Source: Deltaproteobacteria bacterium
Lineage (GTDB): Bacteria; BMS3Abin14
Direction of reading: 5' to 3'
Length of the DNA stretch: 64,000 nt
Assembly (NCBI GenBank): GCA_013151915.1
Contig: JAADHJ010000028.1
Coordinates: forward strand, 1 to 64,000
This document shows positions 1 to 7,826 of this stretch, piece by piece (the stretch's first letter is position 1; every line of letters begins with the position of its first letter). The notes beneath the pieces were generated by a model. The model saw nothing but the letters and a program-made list of their open reading frames with translations, was not told the DNA's origin and ran no database searches. The position numbers and the translations under genes were made by a program.

Positions 1-305
1 TTTGCCTTAACTCTGTGTACCCTGCTTAACCCCGTGTACTCTGTGTTAAATTGTCTTCTTATCCGATCTGGTATTCATTCAGGTACGCATTAGCCGGATG
101 ACCCAGATTTAAATCTATCAGCGGAAATCAGCCTGTCCTGAGCAAGCACAGCGCGTCGAAGGGCGTGCATCAGCGGCCAATGAGCTTTTAAGTTCTTTGA
201 TTCATGGTGAATCTTTCCACCTTAAAACTGCCGCCGAACTGTCCAACCAATGGGGTCCGCCTCTCACCTCTAATGCTCCACCAAAGGGAACCGGATGAAC
301 CAAAT
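1..305. other. Left-edge non-coding stretch with degenerate repeats
   Basis: No convincing gene. Bases 1-55 carry the 'tctgtgt..taa' type degenerate repeat that recurs near 4.2 kb and 10.8 kb. Bases 130-165 carry a 'gcctgtcctgagc...cgtcgaagg' repeat, also found near 1.6, 4.3 and 10.8 kb. Bases 200-330 look like a decayed coding or mobile-element remnant, but no family could be recognised. Confidence 0.5.
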
Positions 306-554
306 TTAAAATTTTCCACCAAAAAAAAGGCACGCCGGGCTATTAAAACCATAATGTTTCACCAGCCCTTTATAGAATCCATATAGAGAAGAAAAAAGAA
401 GAAAAGGAAAGGAGAGCAACAAGACTATTAATATTCCTCGGGACCCAAAACCAAATATTGTTAAAATACCCACACCTGCTAGTAGCCCCAGTGTGATAGA
501 CGAAGTGCCCCAAAAAATGTACCTTTTAATTGAATAAGGCTGTATTTCCTTCAT
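306..554 (-). CDS. Small two-helix membrane protein, possible RHS immunity protein
   Basis: An 82-residue protein of unknown family with two hydrophobic segments, roughly residues 12-32 and 37-57 from the chosen start, so it is probably an inner-membrane protein. The start ATG at 554 is chosen because a GAGGAG ribosome site lies a few bases upstream; a longer reading frame to 599 has no such site. It begins about 40 bp after the stop of the RHS fragment on the same strand, the usual place for an immunity gene behind a polymorphic toxin. The immunity role is inference from position and membrane character only. It could also be an unrelated orphan membrane protein. Confidence 0.5.
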   Translation of the reverse strand: MKEIQPYSIKRYIFWGTSSITLGLLAGVGILTIFGFGSRGILIVLLLSFPFLLFSSLYGFYKGLVKHYGFNSPACLFFGGKF

Positions 555-595
555 TTTTATCTCCTCATTTTGCCACATAGATTGACTATATATTT

Positions 596-1537
596 TCAAT
601 GGTGTGAAAAGACATTAATGTCAGGAGCAAGATCAAACCACTCAGGTAAGTTGAATTTTTCTCTTAATTGATCAGAATATATATCCATTCCACCAACAAA
701 CATTCCGGCACCCACAACTGAAGTTGCCGCTCCTCCCGCGGCAACCAACACACCAGCTGGACCGGTTGTTGGGATAGTGCTGAAACCCACCGCAATAGTT
801 ACAACCCCACACGCTGTAGTAATAGCGCCACTGAAGACCATTCCCCCAGCAACCGCATATGGTTCAATACGCATTTCAAGCTTTGCAAAAAATTCTAGAA
901 AGTTATTAAGGTCGGTAAGACCAAATGGATCAGCCGCCTTCGGTGTATTTGGTGTGAGCACAGATGGAAGAAATTTCACCGGAACATCAAGCCTGAATGG
1001 GCTTACTTCATTTACCGGATTGAGTTGGGCAGCATCCCCCCCTCCCTCACCATAACCGTCGTCATCCTGCCCATCATCGGAGACATCCCCGAAATTTTCC
1101 GTGTCCCAATCGTTATCCTGGTCATCATACATCCCTGTTGGATCAGTTAATTTCAGGGGGTTGTTCCGGGCATACCGGAAGCGGTTCAGGCTCTGCGGAT
1201 CCCTGATGTTCCCCCATACCGGATCTTCTGAGATAAACCTGCCAATGTCCGGATCATACCATCCCGCATTGAAGTAGTAGAGGTTCGCTTCGGCATCAAA
1301 CCCCTTTCCCGCGAACTGGTAATCGTTTGCCAATGCCCCGGACTGGGCAGCCTCGGAACCGAAGGGACGATACCGCTTGGTCCACACCACCTTGCCCCCG
1401 GCGTCGGAGACGGCCCACACCGAGTTGAGGTAGTCACTGTGATAATAATACCACTCATACCGGTAACCCCACCAGCGACCGGGAGTGCCCTTTACCCGGG
1501 CTATCTGCCTGCCAAGGGCATAGACGTAGTAGTCCAC
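596..1537 (-). CDS. Orphan RHS-repeat C-terminal region with variable tip (truncated RHS gene)
   Basis: The first 135 residues are a canonical RHS-associated core: an HSDYLNS-type segment near 33, GRFISEDP near 99, NRFRYARNNPLKLTDPTG at 118-135, ending in the DPTG at which full-length RHS proteins cut off their C-terminal toxin. After it comes a variable tip of about 178 residues: an acidic linker (137-165), then a Gly/Ala-rich hydrophobic stretch (about 230-290) that could enter membranes. Full RHS proteins have well over a thousand residues; here the frame is closed by a TGA about 33 bp upstream of the GTG, although RHS-like residues continue up to that stop, and repeat DNA follows. So the gene has lost its body, either as a pseudogene or as a displaced toxin cassette. 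The start codon is uncertain. No toxin family was recognised. Confidence 0.75.
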   Translation of the reverse strand: MDYYVYALGRQIARVKGTPGRWWGYRYEWYYYHSDYLNSVWAVSDAGGKVVWTKRYRPFGSEAAQSGALANDYQFAGKGFDAEANLYYFNAGWYDPDIGRFISEDPVWGNIRDPQSLNRFRYARNNPLKLTDPTGMYDDQDNDWDTENFGDVSDDGQDDDGYGEGGGDAAQLNPVNEVSPFRLDVPVKFLPSVLTPNTPKAADPFGLTDLNNFLEFFAKLEMRIEPYAVAGGMVFSGAITTACGVVTIAVGFSTIPTTGPAGVLVAAGGAATSVVGAGMFVGGMDIYSDQLREKFNLPEWFDLAPDINVFSHH

Positions 1538-1568
1538 CGTCCCGTTGGTGCGTTCCTCGTACTGAACT

Positions 1569-1712
1569 CAATCCAAGGATTTAAGGTTTCCTCTGTGAAA
1601 CCCTCCTTTAAAACCCTGCCTGTCCTGAGCTTGCCTGCAGTGAGCCTGTCGAACTGTCGAAGGGCAGTGCAGCCTTCAAGCCGGCTGCGCTGTGGTGAAA
1701 TAACCAGGGTCT
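1569..1712. repeat. Dispersed 'cctgcctgtcctgagc / gtcgaagg' intergenic repeat
   Basis: This stretch shares blocks with 4300-4395: 'tctgtgaaaccctcc', 'ccctgcctgtcctgagc', 'gtcgaaggg', 'gcagcctt...gcggctg'. Shorter copies lie at 120-165, 10781-10802 and 57410-57432. It sits directly upstream of the truncated RHS fragment, where the rest of that gene should be. Confidence 0.65.
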
Positions 1713-1742
1713 GGGGTCTGGCTATTTTATCACGTTGAACAT

Positions 1743-1896
1743 TGATGACTTCGCAAAAAGTCATCAATGCGCCCACTGATGGGCGCCCAAATCAATGACT
1801 TGCATCGCAAGTTGTTGATTTGTAAGGAAAATGAAAATGACACTTTTCGCTTTCCGTAGAGCAAAAAGCCATAAATGGACTTTTTGCGACCCTATT
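1743..1896 (+). repeat. Five-hairpin intergenic element, full copy A
   Basis: Reference copy of the element. Read on the plus strand it folds as five consecutive hairpins: HP1 1743-1766 (TGATGACTT/AAGTCATCA), HP2 1769-1786 (GCGCCCA/TGGGCGC), HP3 1789-1821 (AAATCAATGACTTGC pairing with GCAAGTTGTTGATTT), HP4 1826-1855 (GGAAA...TTTCC) and HP5 1861-1887 (GCAAAAAG/CTTTTTGC), closing with GACCCTATT. The arms differ between copies, but pairing is kept. It lies between the RHS fragment and the DUF2905 gene. This copy and copy B have the opposite orientation to the others. Confidence 0.9.
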
Positions 1897-1900
1897 AACA

Positions 1901-1922
1901 TTAGACGTTGGATGTTGGTCCA
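1901..1922. repeat. Short 7-bp (gttggac-type) tandem repeat
   Basis: About three degenerate units of the heptamer GTTGGAC (written here as agacgttggatgttggtcc). It directly follows the five-hairpin element. Longer arrays of the same heptad family occur near 22.4, 28.6, 29.3, 42.9, 47.3, 57.4, 59.6 and 59.9 kb. Confidence 0.5.
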
Positions 1923-1969
1923 GGATACCCTCTTAATACTCCTACCTGTGTGGGGTTCCCGACAGGCTT

Positions 1970-2191
1970 CTAGGACCGGAAGATATTAAAAAGGATAGTC
2001 AGGATCAGGCTGATCAGCAGGCTCGTGACCAGTGGGAAGTAGATTACGGTATTTTTCTTCCGGATAATGATATCCCCGGGGAGATGGCCGATCCACGGGA
2101 TCCGTGGCGCTACCATAAGGAAGACTCCGAGCAGTACCAGGGCGATGCCCAGGATAACGAGGAATTTTCCCATCATGCCCAACGGTGTCAT
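1970..2191 (-). CDS. DUF2905-family small membrane protein
   Basis: A 73-residue protein with two transmembrane helices (about 8-28 and 50-70) separated by the family signature LPGDIIIRKKNTVIYFPL, where the short charged turn follows LPGDI. This matches the DUF2905 family of small inner-membrane proteins, whose function is unknown. Its ATG overlaps the TGA of the Mut7-C gene as ATGA, so it is probably translationally coupled to it. An alternative internal ATG lies 15 bases further in. Length and motif order are normal for the family. Confidence 0.85.
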   Translation of the reverse strand: MTPLGMMGKFLVILGIALVLLGVFLMVAPRIPWIGHLPGDIIIRKKNTVIYFPLVTSLLISLILTILFNIFRS

Positions 2192-2712
2192 CCCCCTAAC
2201 GCCTCCAACATTTCCGCTATTTCGGCGGCCATGCGATCAGCATGGGTGCCGGGCCAGTAGCATTTCCCGCAGCGCGGGCATCCCATGAAACGTTCAGCCG
2301 TCATCCAGACATACCGGGGAACCATGTTCCCGGCCTCTTCCCGGTCCATCTCATACAACATTGCGTTGCAGTCAAGGCATCGGGTCAATGGCTTTACAGA
2401 CAATTCAAACCTCCTCAAAAGGGGGAGCACGGAGGCGAATTCCCCTCGGGCATCCGCGCCCGAGACGAGCCAGGAGTTCTCGCCGAGCCTTTCGGCCAAT
2501 CGGGCGTCCCGGGTGAGGACGATCCTGCCTTCGGAACGGGAACGGTATCGTATCAGCGTGTCGTCTTCATCGGCGGCAAATTCCGCATCCATGCCAAGCA
2601 TTCTCATCTTTTTCGCCAGGCTGCCGAGCATGCCGTCCAGCAAAAACGCGGGGGATTGGGCCTCAGGATTCTTTGTCCTCACCCTCCCCGTCCGCCTCCG
2701 GCGCGGTCTCAT
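2188..2712 (-). CDS. Mut7-C RNase domain protein (PIN-like with zinc ribbon)
   Basis: The 174-residue product carries the Mut7-C nuclease-like domain. FLLDGMLGSLAKKMRMLGMD at about 24-43 holds the first conserved Asp, VLTRDARLAER near 66-76 holds a second acidic site, and a C-terminal zinc ribbon is formed by CLDC and CPRC. Members are predicted RNases related to PIN domains; the substrate is unknown. The first 20 residues (an Arg-rich run) lie before the domain and overlap the upstream small gene by 50 bp, so the true start could be one of the internal codons. It forms a three-gene unit with the 58-residue protein upstream and DUF2905 downstream. Confidence 0.85.
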   Translation of the reverse strand: MRPRRRRTGRVRTKNPEAQSPAFLLDGMLGSLAKKMRMLGMDAEFAADEDDTLIRYRSRSEGRIVLTRDARLAERLGENSWLVSGADARGEFASVLPLLRRFELSVKPLTRCLDCNAMLYEMDREEAGNMVPRYVWMTAERFMGCPRCGKCYWPGTHADRMAAEIAEMLEALGG

Positions 2713-2839
2713 CCTCGACCTCCTCCTTGTGCATCAGGATGATGCTCCTGACCTCGATGCCGGCATCCTGAAGGGCCTTTCTGACCTGTGGCATTTTTGC
2801 ATCTGTTACCTTGACTAGAAAATTATTGTTGGTTGCCAA
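2663..2839 (-). CDS. Small 58-residue protein with acidic tail, function unknown
   Basis: From a TTG start at 2839 preceded by a strong GGGAGGTG site, the frame encodes 58 residues. A compact N-terminal part contains FLVKVTDAKMPQVRKAL and IEVRSIILMHKEE, a beta-alpha-beta-like pattern. It is followed by a very acidic tail (EDETAPEADGEGEDKES). The frame stays open upstream to 2950, but that part is repeat DNA and lacks a ribosome site, so the short version is preferred. It overlaps the start of the Mut7-C gene by 50 bp and is probably cotranscribed with it. No family recognised. Confidence 0.6.
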   Translation of the reverse strand: MATNNNFLVKVTDAKMPQVRKALQDAGIEVRSIILMHKEEVEDETAPEADGEGEDKES

Positions 2840-2920
2840 TCCAGACACCTCCCTTTTTACGCTTAATTGATGACTTCGCAACTCAAGTCCTTGATGAACG
2901 ACACAGCCGTCTCTGGACAC

Positions 2921-2954
2921 GAGATTGCTTCGCATGTGGTCAGCTCGCAATGAC
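2921..2954. repeat. 'GTCATTGCGAGC...GAAGCAATCTC' dispersed repeat
   Basis: On the minus strand this reads GTCATTGCGAGC, a short spacer, then GCGAAGCAATCTC, a palindromic-type unit found scattered between genes of many proteobacteria. A second, more degenerate copy is at 22335-22376. It abuts five-hairpin element copy B. Confidence 0.6.
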
Positions 2955-2993
2955 TTCGCAAAAAGTCATCAATGGACTTTTTACGACCCTGTC
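2949..2993 (+). repeat. Five-hairpin element, partial copy B (HP1 plus half of HP5)
   Basis: The tgacttcgcaaaaagtca hairpin (HP1) is joined directly to atggactttttacgaccctgtca (end of HP5); HP2-HP4 are missing. Its outer end coincides with the TGA stop of the OmpA-type lipoprotein gene (2992-2994 on the minus strand). A further HP1 fragment lies at 2868-2882. Confidence 0.8.
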
Positions 2994-4014
2994 AATTAGT
3001 ACTCTCCTGGGCCTCGCTCAACTTCTCATAAGGCGGGAGCAGGACGATCTCAATCCTCCGGTTCGCCGCCTTGCCTTCAGCTGTTTCATTGGATGCGACC
3101 GGCTGGTACTCACCGTAACCGGCGGCGGACAGTTTCTCCGGATCGATCCCTATCTTATCCTGGAGAAAGTGGACAACAGCCAACGCCCTGCTGGAGGACA
3201 GTTCCCAATTGCTGGGGAATTTTTCCTTCAGGCGGCCCCCAATGGGAACGTTGTCGGTATGTCCCTCGATCTGGATCCTCTTTCCCTTGATCCTGTTCAG
3301 CTGGGTCCCCACCTTGGACAGGACGGCGATCCCCGACTGTTTGAGATCGGCCTTGCCCGAGTCAAAAAGGATCTTCTCAACCATGTTGACGGAGAGCCTG
3401 TCCTTCATCCTCTTGATCTGGATTTCGCCGGCCTCGATCTCGGTCTTAAGCCCGCTCACCAACTCATCGTAGGCGGCTTTGAGTTTCTGGAGTTCCTCCT
3501 CTTTTTGAACCTTCAGAGCGTCGTTTTCACTCTTAACCCTTTCCAGGTCCGTTCTCAGGATCCGGAATTCCGCATCCTTCGCTACGATTTTTTCCCGCAG
3601 GTCGGCGTTTGTCCCCTGAAGCCTCTTGTTGATATTCATGGTCTCCTGGATGATCTGGGACTGAGAGATTTCCTTGCTCTTGAGAAGATCTCCCAACCTG
3701 TCGTTCTGGGATCTCAACTCCTCATTGACCGCCTCCGATTTATCCAGCTCGCCCCGAAGGCCATCCCTCTCACCGGTTACGGTCTGAAGGTTCTTTTCGC
3801 ACTCGTCCCCCCTGTTTGTCTGCTGCTGCAGACTCTCCTGGGTGGAAGAAAGCTCCTTTTTCAGGGCTAGATTCTCATCGGTCTTCCGGCTGAGATCGGT
3901 CGCGCACTTTTCCGCCTCGCCGGATTTTAACAGGTAATCTTTCTTACTGACCATGCACCCCGAAACAGCAAAGAGGGAAAGGCAAATAATCCCCACCAGA
4001 CTTTTTCTCAACAT
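2992..4014 (-). CDS. OmpA/MotB-type peptidoglycan-binding lipoprotein with coiled coil
   Basis: A 340-residue exported lipoprotein. The N-terminal signal ends in a lipobox (AVSGC, Cys near 20). Next comes a long coiled coil (about 30-205) rich in Glu, Lys, Leu and Gln. The C-terminal OmpA-like domain (about 210-330) contains ILFDSGKADL, IEGHTDNVPI and NWELSSSRALAV; the last two are the peptidoglycan (diaminopimelate) contact region and are closest to MotB-like members. It is likely an outer-membrane-anchored protein that ties the envelope to the cell wall. The ATG at 4014 is chosen because GAGGAGG lies 6 bases upstream; a GTG two codons earlier is too close to that site. It is transcribed alone; the stop falls in a hairpin repeat. 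Confidence 0.88.
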   Translation of the reverse strand: MLRKSLVGIICLSLFAVSGCMVSKKDYLLKSGEAEKCATDLSRKTDENLALKKELSSTQESLQQQTNRGDECEKNLQTVTGERDGLRGELDKSEAVNEELRSQNDRLGDLLKSKEISQSQIIQETMNINKRLQGTNADLREKIVAKDAEFRILRTDLERVKSENDALKVQKEEELQKLKAAYDELVSGLKTEIEAGEIQIKRMKDRLSVNMVEKILFDSGKADLKQSGIAVLSKVGTQLNRIKGKRIQIEGHTDNVPIGGRLKEKFPSNWELSSSRALAVVHFLQDKIGIDPEKLSAAGYGEYQPVASNETAEGKAANRRIEIVLLPPYEKLSEAQESTN

Positions 4015-4433
4015 AGGCACCTCCTCGTTGTGAAAAACTATCCCAGAGGGTCAGGGGCTGTCAAGGAAGTAACTCAAATACCGTCTCACGCCCGTTCGTT
4101 TCACTCACTCAAGACGCCAAGGCCGCAAAGAAGTTCTAATGCTAATTTACCACAGCGTGACCGCTTGCAGGTCACACCACAGGGTTAATTCAAATCGACC
4201 TGAAGATCCATACAGGCTGGGCATAAAAATGCCGTAACGCAGAGCTACGCAGAGAGCGCCTCTTCCAGGCGCTGCCGCGGAGGGCCGCAAAGAAAATCTG
4301 TTCAATCTGTGAAACCCTCCTTAAAAACCCTGCCTGTCCTGAGCTAGTCGAAGGGTGGAGCAGCCTTGGAGCGGCTGTACTGTGTTAAGGCTTTTGATCT
4401 TCCTTGCGTGCTCTGCGTAAGGCAGGACTATTT
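4015..4433. other. 419-bp intergenic region of degenerate repeats
   Basis: No gene seen. It contains a 'taccacagcgtgacc...ccacaggg' block (4147-4187, compare 22240-22275), a 'cgcagagctacgcagag...ggcgctgccgcgg' block (4236-4285, compare 10770-10850), and the 'cctgcctgtcctgagc...gtcgaaggg' block at 4300-4395 shared with 1569-1712. It must also hold the promoter of the lipoprotein gene, which I could not identify. Confidence 0.55.
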
Positions 4434-5285
4434 TCACATCACTGTGAACGGCGCAGGTACGAATGTCAGGATGAATATGACGATGGCGGCGTATCCGAAC
4501 CAGGTCCGTCTCTCATCCAGTTGGATGTGGGGAAGGAGGACCGGTGGATGCCGGACGCCGAGGAAGATGAGAAGAAGCGCCCAGATGAACCATCCGTCCC
4601 AGAATAGAACGCCCATCAGGAGCAGGCTCAGGTGAACGATCCTGGCAATACTGTCCGAATGGTTCGGAAAGAGGGCCTTGGATATGTGTCCACCGTCCAA
4701 CTGCCCGACAGGAAGGAGGTTAAGGGAGGTAACGAACATCCCGATCCATCCGGCAAATGCCACTGGATGGAGCACCACCGTCATGTTTGCCGGCAGGTTC
4801 CCCTTCACCAGAAAACTCACCATAAGGACCATGAGGCTGTTCCCAAGGACCAACCCTCCAGCGCCCTGGCCGGTGGCCACCACCGGCGACAGCGCGAACC
4901 CGACGATCAGGGCTGGAAGGGCCAGGATAAAACCGACGATAGGCCCGGATGCACCGATGTCAAGCAACGTCCGCCTGTCCCAGATGGCGCCTTTCATTCT
5001 GATAACCGCGCCGAAAGTCCCGATGAAGGATGGAGCAGGGATGAAGTATGGAAGGGTCGCGGGGACATGGTTGCGGTATGAGGCTATGTAATGCCCCATC
5101 TCATGGCCAAGAAGAATTGCCATGATGGTAAGGGAAAAAGGAAGGCCTTTTGCGAGCCCGGAAGGGTTCGCGAGGGGATTGATCCCCTCCTGCAGGGCGC
5201 CTGCGGCGGTGGTGGTCATAAAGGTCGCCGCGAAGAGAACGTAATGAATCCAACGCCGCTCGTGGCGGGGGTTCACATCCCTCAT
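4434..5285 (-). CDS. M50-family (site-2 protease type) membrane metalloprotease
   Basis: A 283-residue polytopic membrane protein with the intramembrane zinc protease signature: HEMGH (near residue 61-65) provides two zinc ligands and the catalytic Glu, and NLLPVGQLDGGH (about 190-201) provides the Asp ligand. Six or so hydrophobic segments surround these motifs. Related enzymes cleave membrane-bound regulators, but no partner is adjacent here and the substrate is unknown. The ATG at 5285 follows the HAD gene stop by one base (TGA A ATG) and has a GGAG about 10 bases upstream. A reading frame to 5312 exists but lies inside the HAD gene. It is the last gene of the fab-HAD-protease run. Confidence 0.85.
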   Translation of the reverse strand: MRDVNPRHERRWIHYVLFAATFMTTTAAGALQEGINPLANPSGLAKGLPFSLTIMAILLGHEMGHYIASYRNHVPATLPYFIPAPSFIGTFGAVIRMKGAIWDRRTLLDIGASGPIVGFILALPALIVGFALSPVVATGQGAGGLVLGNSLMVLMVSFLVKGNLPANMTVVLHPVAFAGWIGMFVTSLNLLPVGQLDGGHISKALFPNHSDSIARIVHLSLLLMGVLFWDGWFIWALLLIFLGVRHPPVLLPHIQLDERRTWFGYAAIVIFILTFVPAPFTVM

Positions 5286-5286
5286 T

Positions 5287-6000
5287 TCACCACAGCTCCA
5301 GGGTCCTTCCAAGATCCCTCAGAAATCCCCTGCCGTCCGGGACATTGCAGGAAGCGTCTTTCCTGGCCAGATGAGGCTCGGCCAGGTAGGTTCTCATGCC
5401 GGCTGAGGCCGCGGCCAGATCGTGTGCCATATCGTTGCCCACCATGAGGCACTGTTCGGGGTTTACATCCAGAACGTCCGCCAGCGCCGTAAAGAACTCG
5501 GTCTGTGGTTTGCAGGCCTTCGTATTCTCCAATGCGGCGATGAAGGTGAAAGGTTCAGGGGATAGGTTTCCCCAGCGCATCCTTTCGAGCACCGCGGCCC
5601 GCGGAAAGATCGGGTTGGTGGCCAGGGCCAGGACCAGGCCGCTTTCGTAGGCCGCTTCAACGAGCTCAGGGGCGTCATCGATATACGACCCATATTCGGA
5701 AAACACGGGGAAGACGTCCCTGTAATACGCGTCGAAGCCTTCCTGCGCTGCTTCAGGAGCAAGACCCGTCAGTTCGGAAAATACGCGGTAAAACCCTTCC
5801 TGGTTGGTTTCACCATCGGCACGTGGAAAAGAGATAAGCTCGTCTACGCTGCCCAGGAAACCTCTGTTGAAGGAATCCGGTTCCAGAAGGGACAGGAAAT
5901 GGTCGCCCATGGATTTCATCATTGTGTCCAGGAAGAAAGAGACCTTGATGTCAAGCAGGGTTCCATCGAGGTCAAGCAGAAGACCCTTGATGCCTTTCAC
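5287..6000 (-). CDS. HAD-superfamily hydrolase
   Basis: A 237-residue soluble phosphatase-like protein. Motif I is LLLDLDGTLL (residues 6-15) with the nucleophile and acid/base Asp. Motif II is the Thr in ALATNP (near 126). The Lys of motif III is in CKPQTEF (near 162), and motif IV is MVGNDMAHDL (near 187). The helical cap between motifs I and II marks it as HAD subfamily IA. The substrate cannot be told from sequence. It is preceded by one and a half copies of the hairpin element that separate it from fabF, and followed with one base spacing by the M50 protease gene. Confidence 0.85.
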   Translation of the reverse strand: MKGIKGLLLDLDGTLLDIKVSFFLDTMMKSMGDHFLSLLEPDSFNRGFLGSVDELISFPRADGETNQEGFYRVFSELTGLAPEAAQEGFDAYYRDVFPVFSEYGSYIDDAPELVEAAYESGLVLALATNPIFPRAAVLERMRWGNLSPEPFTFIAALENTKACKPQTEFFTALADVLDVNPEQCLMVGNDMAHDLAAASAGMRTYLAEPHLARKDASCNVPDGRGFLRDLGRTLELW

Positions 6001-6014
6001 AGTTCAAGTGACCT

Positions 6015-6156
6015 TGATAGGGTCGTAAAAAGTCCATCCATGGCTTTTTACTCCACGGAAAGCGAAAAATGTCATTTTCACTTTCCTCACAAATCTTCGA
6101 TTTGAGCGCCCAGCGCCCCTAAATGGGCGCATCGATGACTTTTTACAAAGTCATCA
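6015..6156 (-). repeat. Five-hairpin element, full copy C
   Basis: Reads TGATAGGGTCGTAAAAAG on the plus strand and ends AAAGTCATCA. HP5, HP4, HP3 (short, AAATCTTCGATTT), HP2 (GCGCCCCTAAATGGGCGC) and HP1 are all recognisable. It fills the gap between fabF and the HAD gene together with the partial copy D. Confidence 0.88.
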
Positions 6157-6160
6157 GCTT

Positions 6161-6215
6161 TGATAGGGTCGTAAAAAGTCCATCCATGGCTTTTTACTCC
6201 ACGAAAAGCGAAAGA
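6161..6215 (-). repeat. Five-hairpin element, partial copy D (HP5 and half of HP4)
   Basis: A second TGATAGGGTCGTAAAAAG start lies 4 bp after copy C. It contains HP5 and the first arm of HP4 (ACGAAAAGCGAAAG), then breaks off about 7 bp before the fabF stop codon. The same 'one full plus one partial copy' layout occurs at 53365-53570. Confidence 0.85.
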
Positions 6216-6221
6216 AGAAAT

Positions 6222-7463
6222 TTATGGGGTGAGCTTTCGAAAAGCGAGACAGGCGTTGGTCCCGCCGAACCCAAAGGAGTTGCTGATAGCCACATCCACC
6301 CGCGCATCCCTGGCCTTGTTGGGAACATAATCCAGGTCACACTCCGGGTCAGGTTCCTCGTAGTTGATGGTGGGTGGAATCCTGTCTTCCATGACTGTTT
6401 TGACCGCCACCACCGCTTCTACTCCGCCGGCCGCTCCCAGGAGGTGGCCGGTCATGGATTTGGTGGAACTGACCGGTATCCCATAGGCCGCATCGCCGAA
6501 AACCGACTTGATGGCCTGGGTCTCGTAGAGATCGTTTAATGCGGTGCTGGTACCGTGGGCATTGATGTAGCTGACATCCTCCGGAGCTATACCGGCATCG
6601 TGAAGGACATTTTGCATGCATTGCGCCGCGCCCGCTCCCCCTTCGGGAGGGGCCGTGATATGATAGGCGTCCCCGGACATTCCAAAGCCCGCCACCTCCG
6701 CAAAAACAGCGGCCCCCCTGGCCAGAGCAAACTCCAACTCCTCCAGGATAAGGATGCCCGATCCCTCGCCTACAACGAAGCCGTCCCGGCCTTTATCGAA
6801 GGGTCGGCTTGCTCTCTCCGGTTCCTCGTTCCGGGTGGAAAGTGCCCGCATGGAGTTGAACCCGGCGAAGGTCAGGGGGGTGATAACGGATTCCGCCCCC
6901 CCTGCGATGGCCGCGTCGGCATCCCCGTACTGGATCATCCGAAAGGCTTCGCCAATGTTGTGGGTCCCGGTCGCACAGGCCGTCACCACACAGCTATTGG
7001 GACCCTTGGCTCCGGTTCTGATGGAGATTTGCCCGGCCGCCAGGTTGGCGATCGTCATGGGAATGAAGAAAGGTGAGACCCTCCTCGGTCCCTTTTCCTT
7101 CAGGATCGTGGCGTATTTCTCGATATAGGGAAGCCCACCCAAACCGGCGCCGACCACCACCGCGACCCGGCCGGCGTTGGACTCGTCAATGATCAGGCCG
7201 GAATGTTCAATCGCCTCGAGAGCAGCGAAGATGGCATAGGGGATAAACATGTCCATCTTCTTGAGGTCCTTGCCGTTTATCCGTTTCTCCGGCTCGAACC
7301 CCTTGACCTCGGCAGCGATCCTGGTTGCAAGATCCTTGGGATCGAACCGGGTGACAGGACCCACTCCGGACCGGCCGGCAAGCATATCAGCCCAACTCCC
7401 GGGCACATCAAGCCCCAAAGGCGTTACGGCTCCCAAACCGGTTACAACAACTCTTCTTTTCAC
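6222..7463 (-). CDS. fabF: Beta-ketoacyl-ACP synthase II (FabF)
   Basis: Elongating condensing enzyme of type II fatty acid synthesis: it condenses malonyl-ACP with acyl-ACP in the cytoplasm. The 413-residue product has the catalytic triad of the family: Cys163 in [10 protein letters not shown], a His in [11 protein letters not shown] (about 303) and a His in [13 protein letters not shown] (about 340). The GTG at 7463 is chosen because an AGAAAGG site lies 7 bases upstream and because it places the catalytic Cys at 163, as in the well-known E. coli enzyme. It follows acpP with a 14-bp gap and ends the fatty acid cluster. FabB-type and FabZ genes are not in this window. Confidence 0.95.
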   Translation of the reverse strand: MKRRVVVTGLGAVTPLGLDVPGSWADMLAGRSGVGPVTRFDPKDLATRIAAEVKGFEPEKRINGKDLKKMDMFIPYAIFAALEAIEHSGLIIDESNAGRVAVVVGAGLGGLPYIEKYATILKEKGPRRVSPFFIPMTIANLAAGQISIRTGAKGPNSCVVTACATGTHNIGEAFRMIQYGDADAAIAGGAESVITPLTFAGFNSMRALSTRNEEPERASRPFDKGRDGFVVGEGSGILILEELEFALARGAAVFAEVAGFGMSGDAYHITAPPEGGAGAAQCMQNVLHDAGIAPEDVSYINAHGTSTALNDLYETQAIKSVFGDAAYGIPVSSTKSMTGHLLGAAGGVEAVVAVKTVMEDRIPPTINYEEPDPECDLDYVPNKARDARVDVAISNSFGFGGTNACLAFRKLTP

Positions 7464-7477
7464 GAGCAACCTTTCTC

Positions 7478-7711
7478 TTAGGACGCTTTCCCCTGTATGT
7501 AGGTGATGGCATCCTGGACGGTCTGGATTTTCTCGGCCTCCTCGTCAGGGATCTCCAGATCGAAAGCTTCCTCAAAAGCCATGACCAACTCAACCACGTC
7601 GAGGGAATCCGCACCCAGATCGTTGACAAAGTTGGCAGACACGTCGATGCTGCCTGCATCCTGATTGAGCTGCTCCGCTATAATTTCCTTGACCTTGCCT
7701 GTTACGTCCAT
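7478..7711 (-). CDS. acpP: Acyl carrier protein
   Basis: A 77-residue acidic carrier protein with the phosphopantetheine attachment site GADSLD (Ser36) and a normal four-helix ACP pattern. It carries growing acyl chains between FabD, FabG, FabF and FabH, all encoded alongside, and PlsX. The ATG at 7711 follows GGAGG with a 5-base spacer; an ATG five codons earlier includes that site and is rejected. A 115-bp gap separates it from fabG, so it may have its own promoter, as acpP usually needs high expression. None was clear. Confidence 0.95.
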   Translation of the reverse strand: MDVTGKVKEIIAEQLNQDAGSIDVSANFVNDLGADSLDVVELVMAFEEAFDLEIPDEEAEKIQTVQDAITYIQGKAS

Positions 7712-7826
7712 TCGAACCTCCTTCATTATGTCAGTTAGGTTAAGTTAACATCAAAATAATAACAGGACCATAACCGATTGCGGTATTTCACGGCATTAAT
7801 ACAAAAAAAACCGTCGCGATAATTCC

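Noticed and set aside
204-386. Plus-strand 60-codon frame at the left edge, possibly a mobile-element remnant
   Set aside because: The sequence looks like decayed coding DNA, but I could not tie it to any transposase family, terminal repeats or target duplication.
6015-6156. Hairpin HP5 (GTAAAAAG...CTTTTTAC) as an intrinsic terminator
   Set aside because: The stem is AT-rich with no T tract after it on the coding strand, and copies lie between genes that appear cotranscribed.
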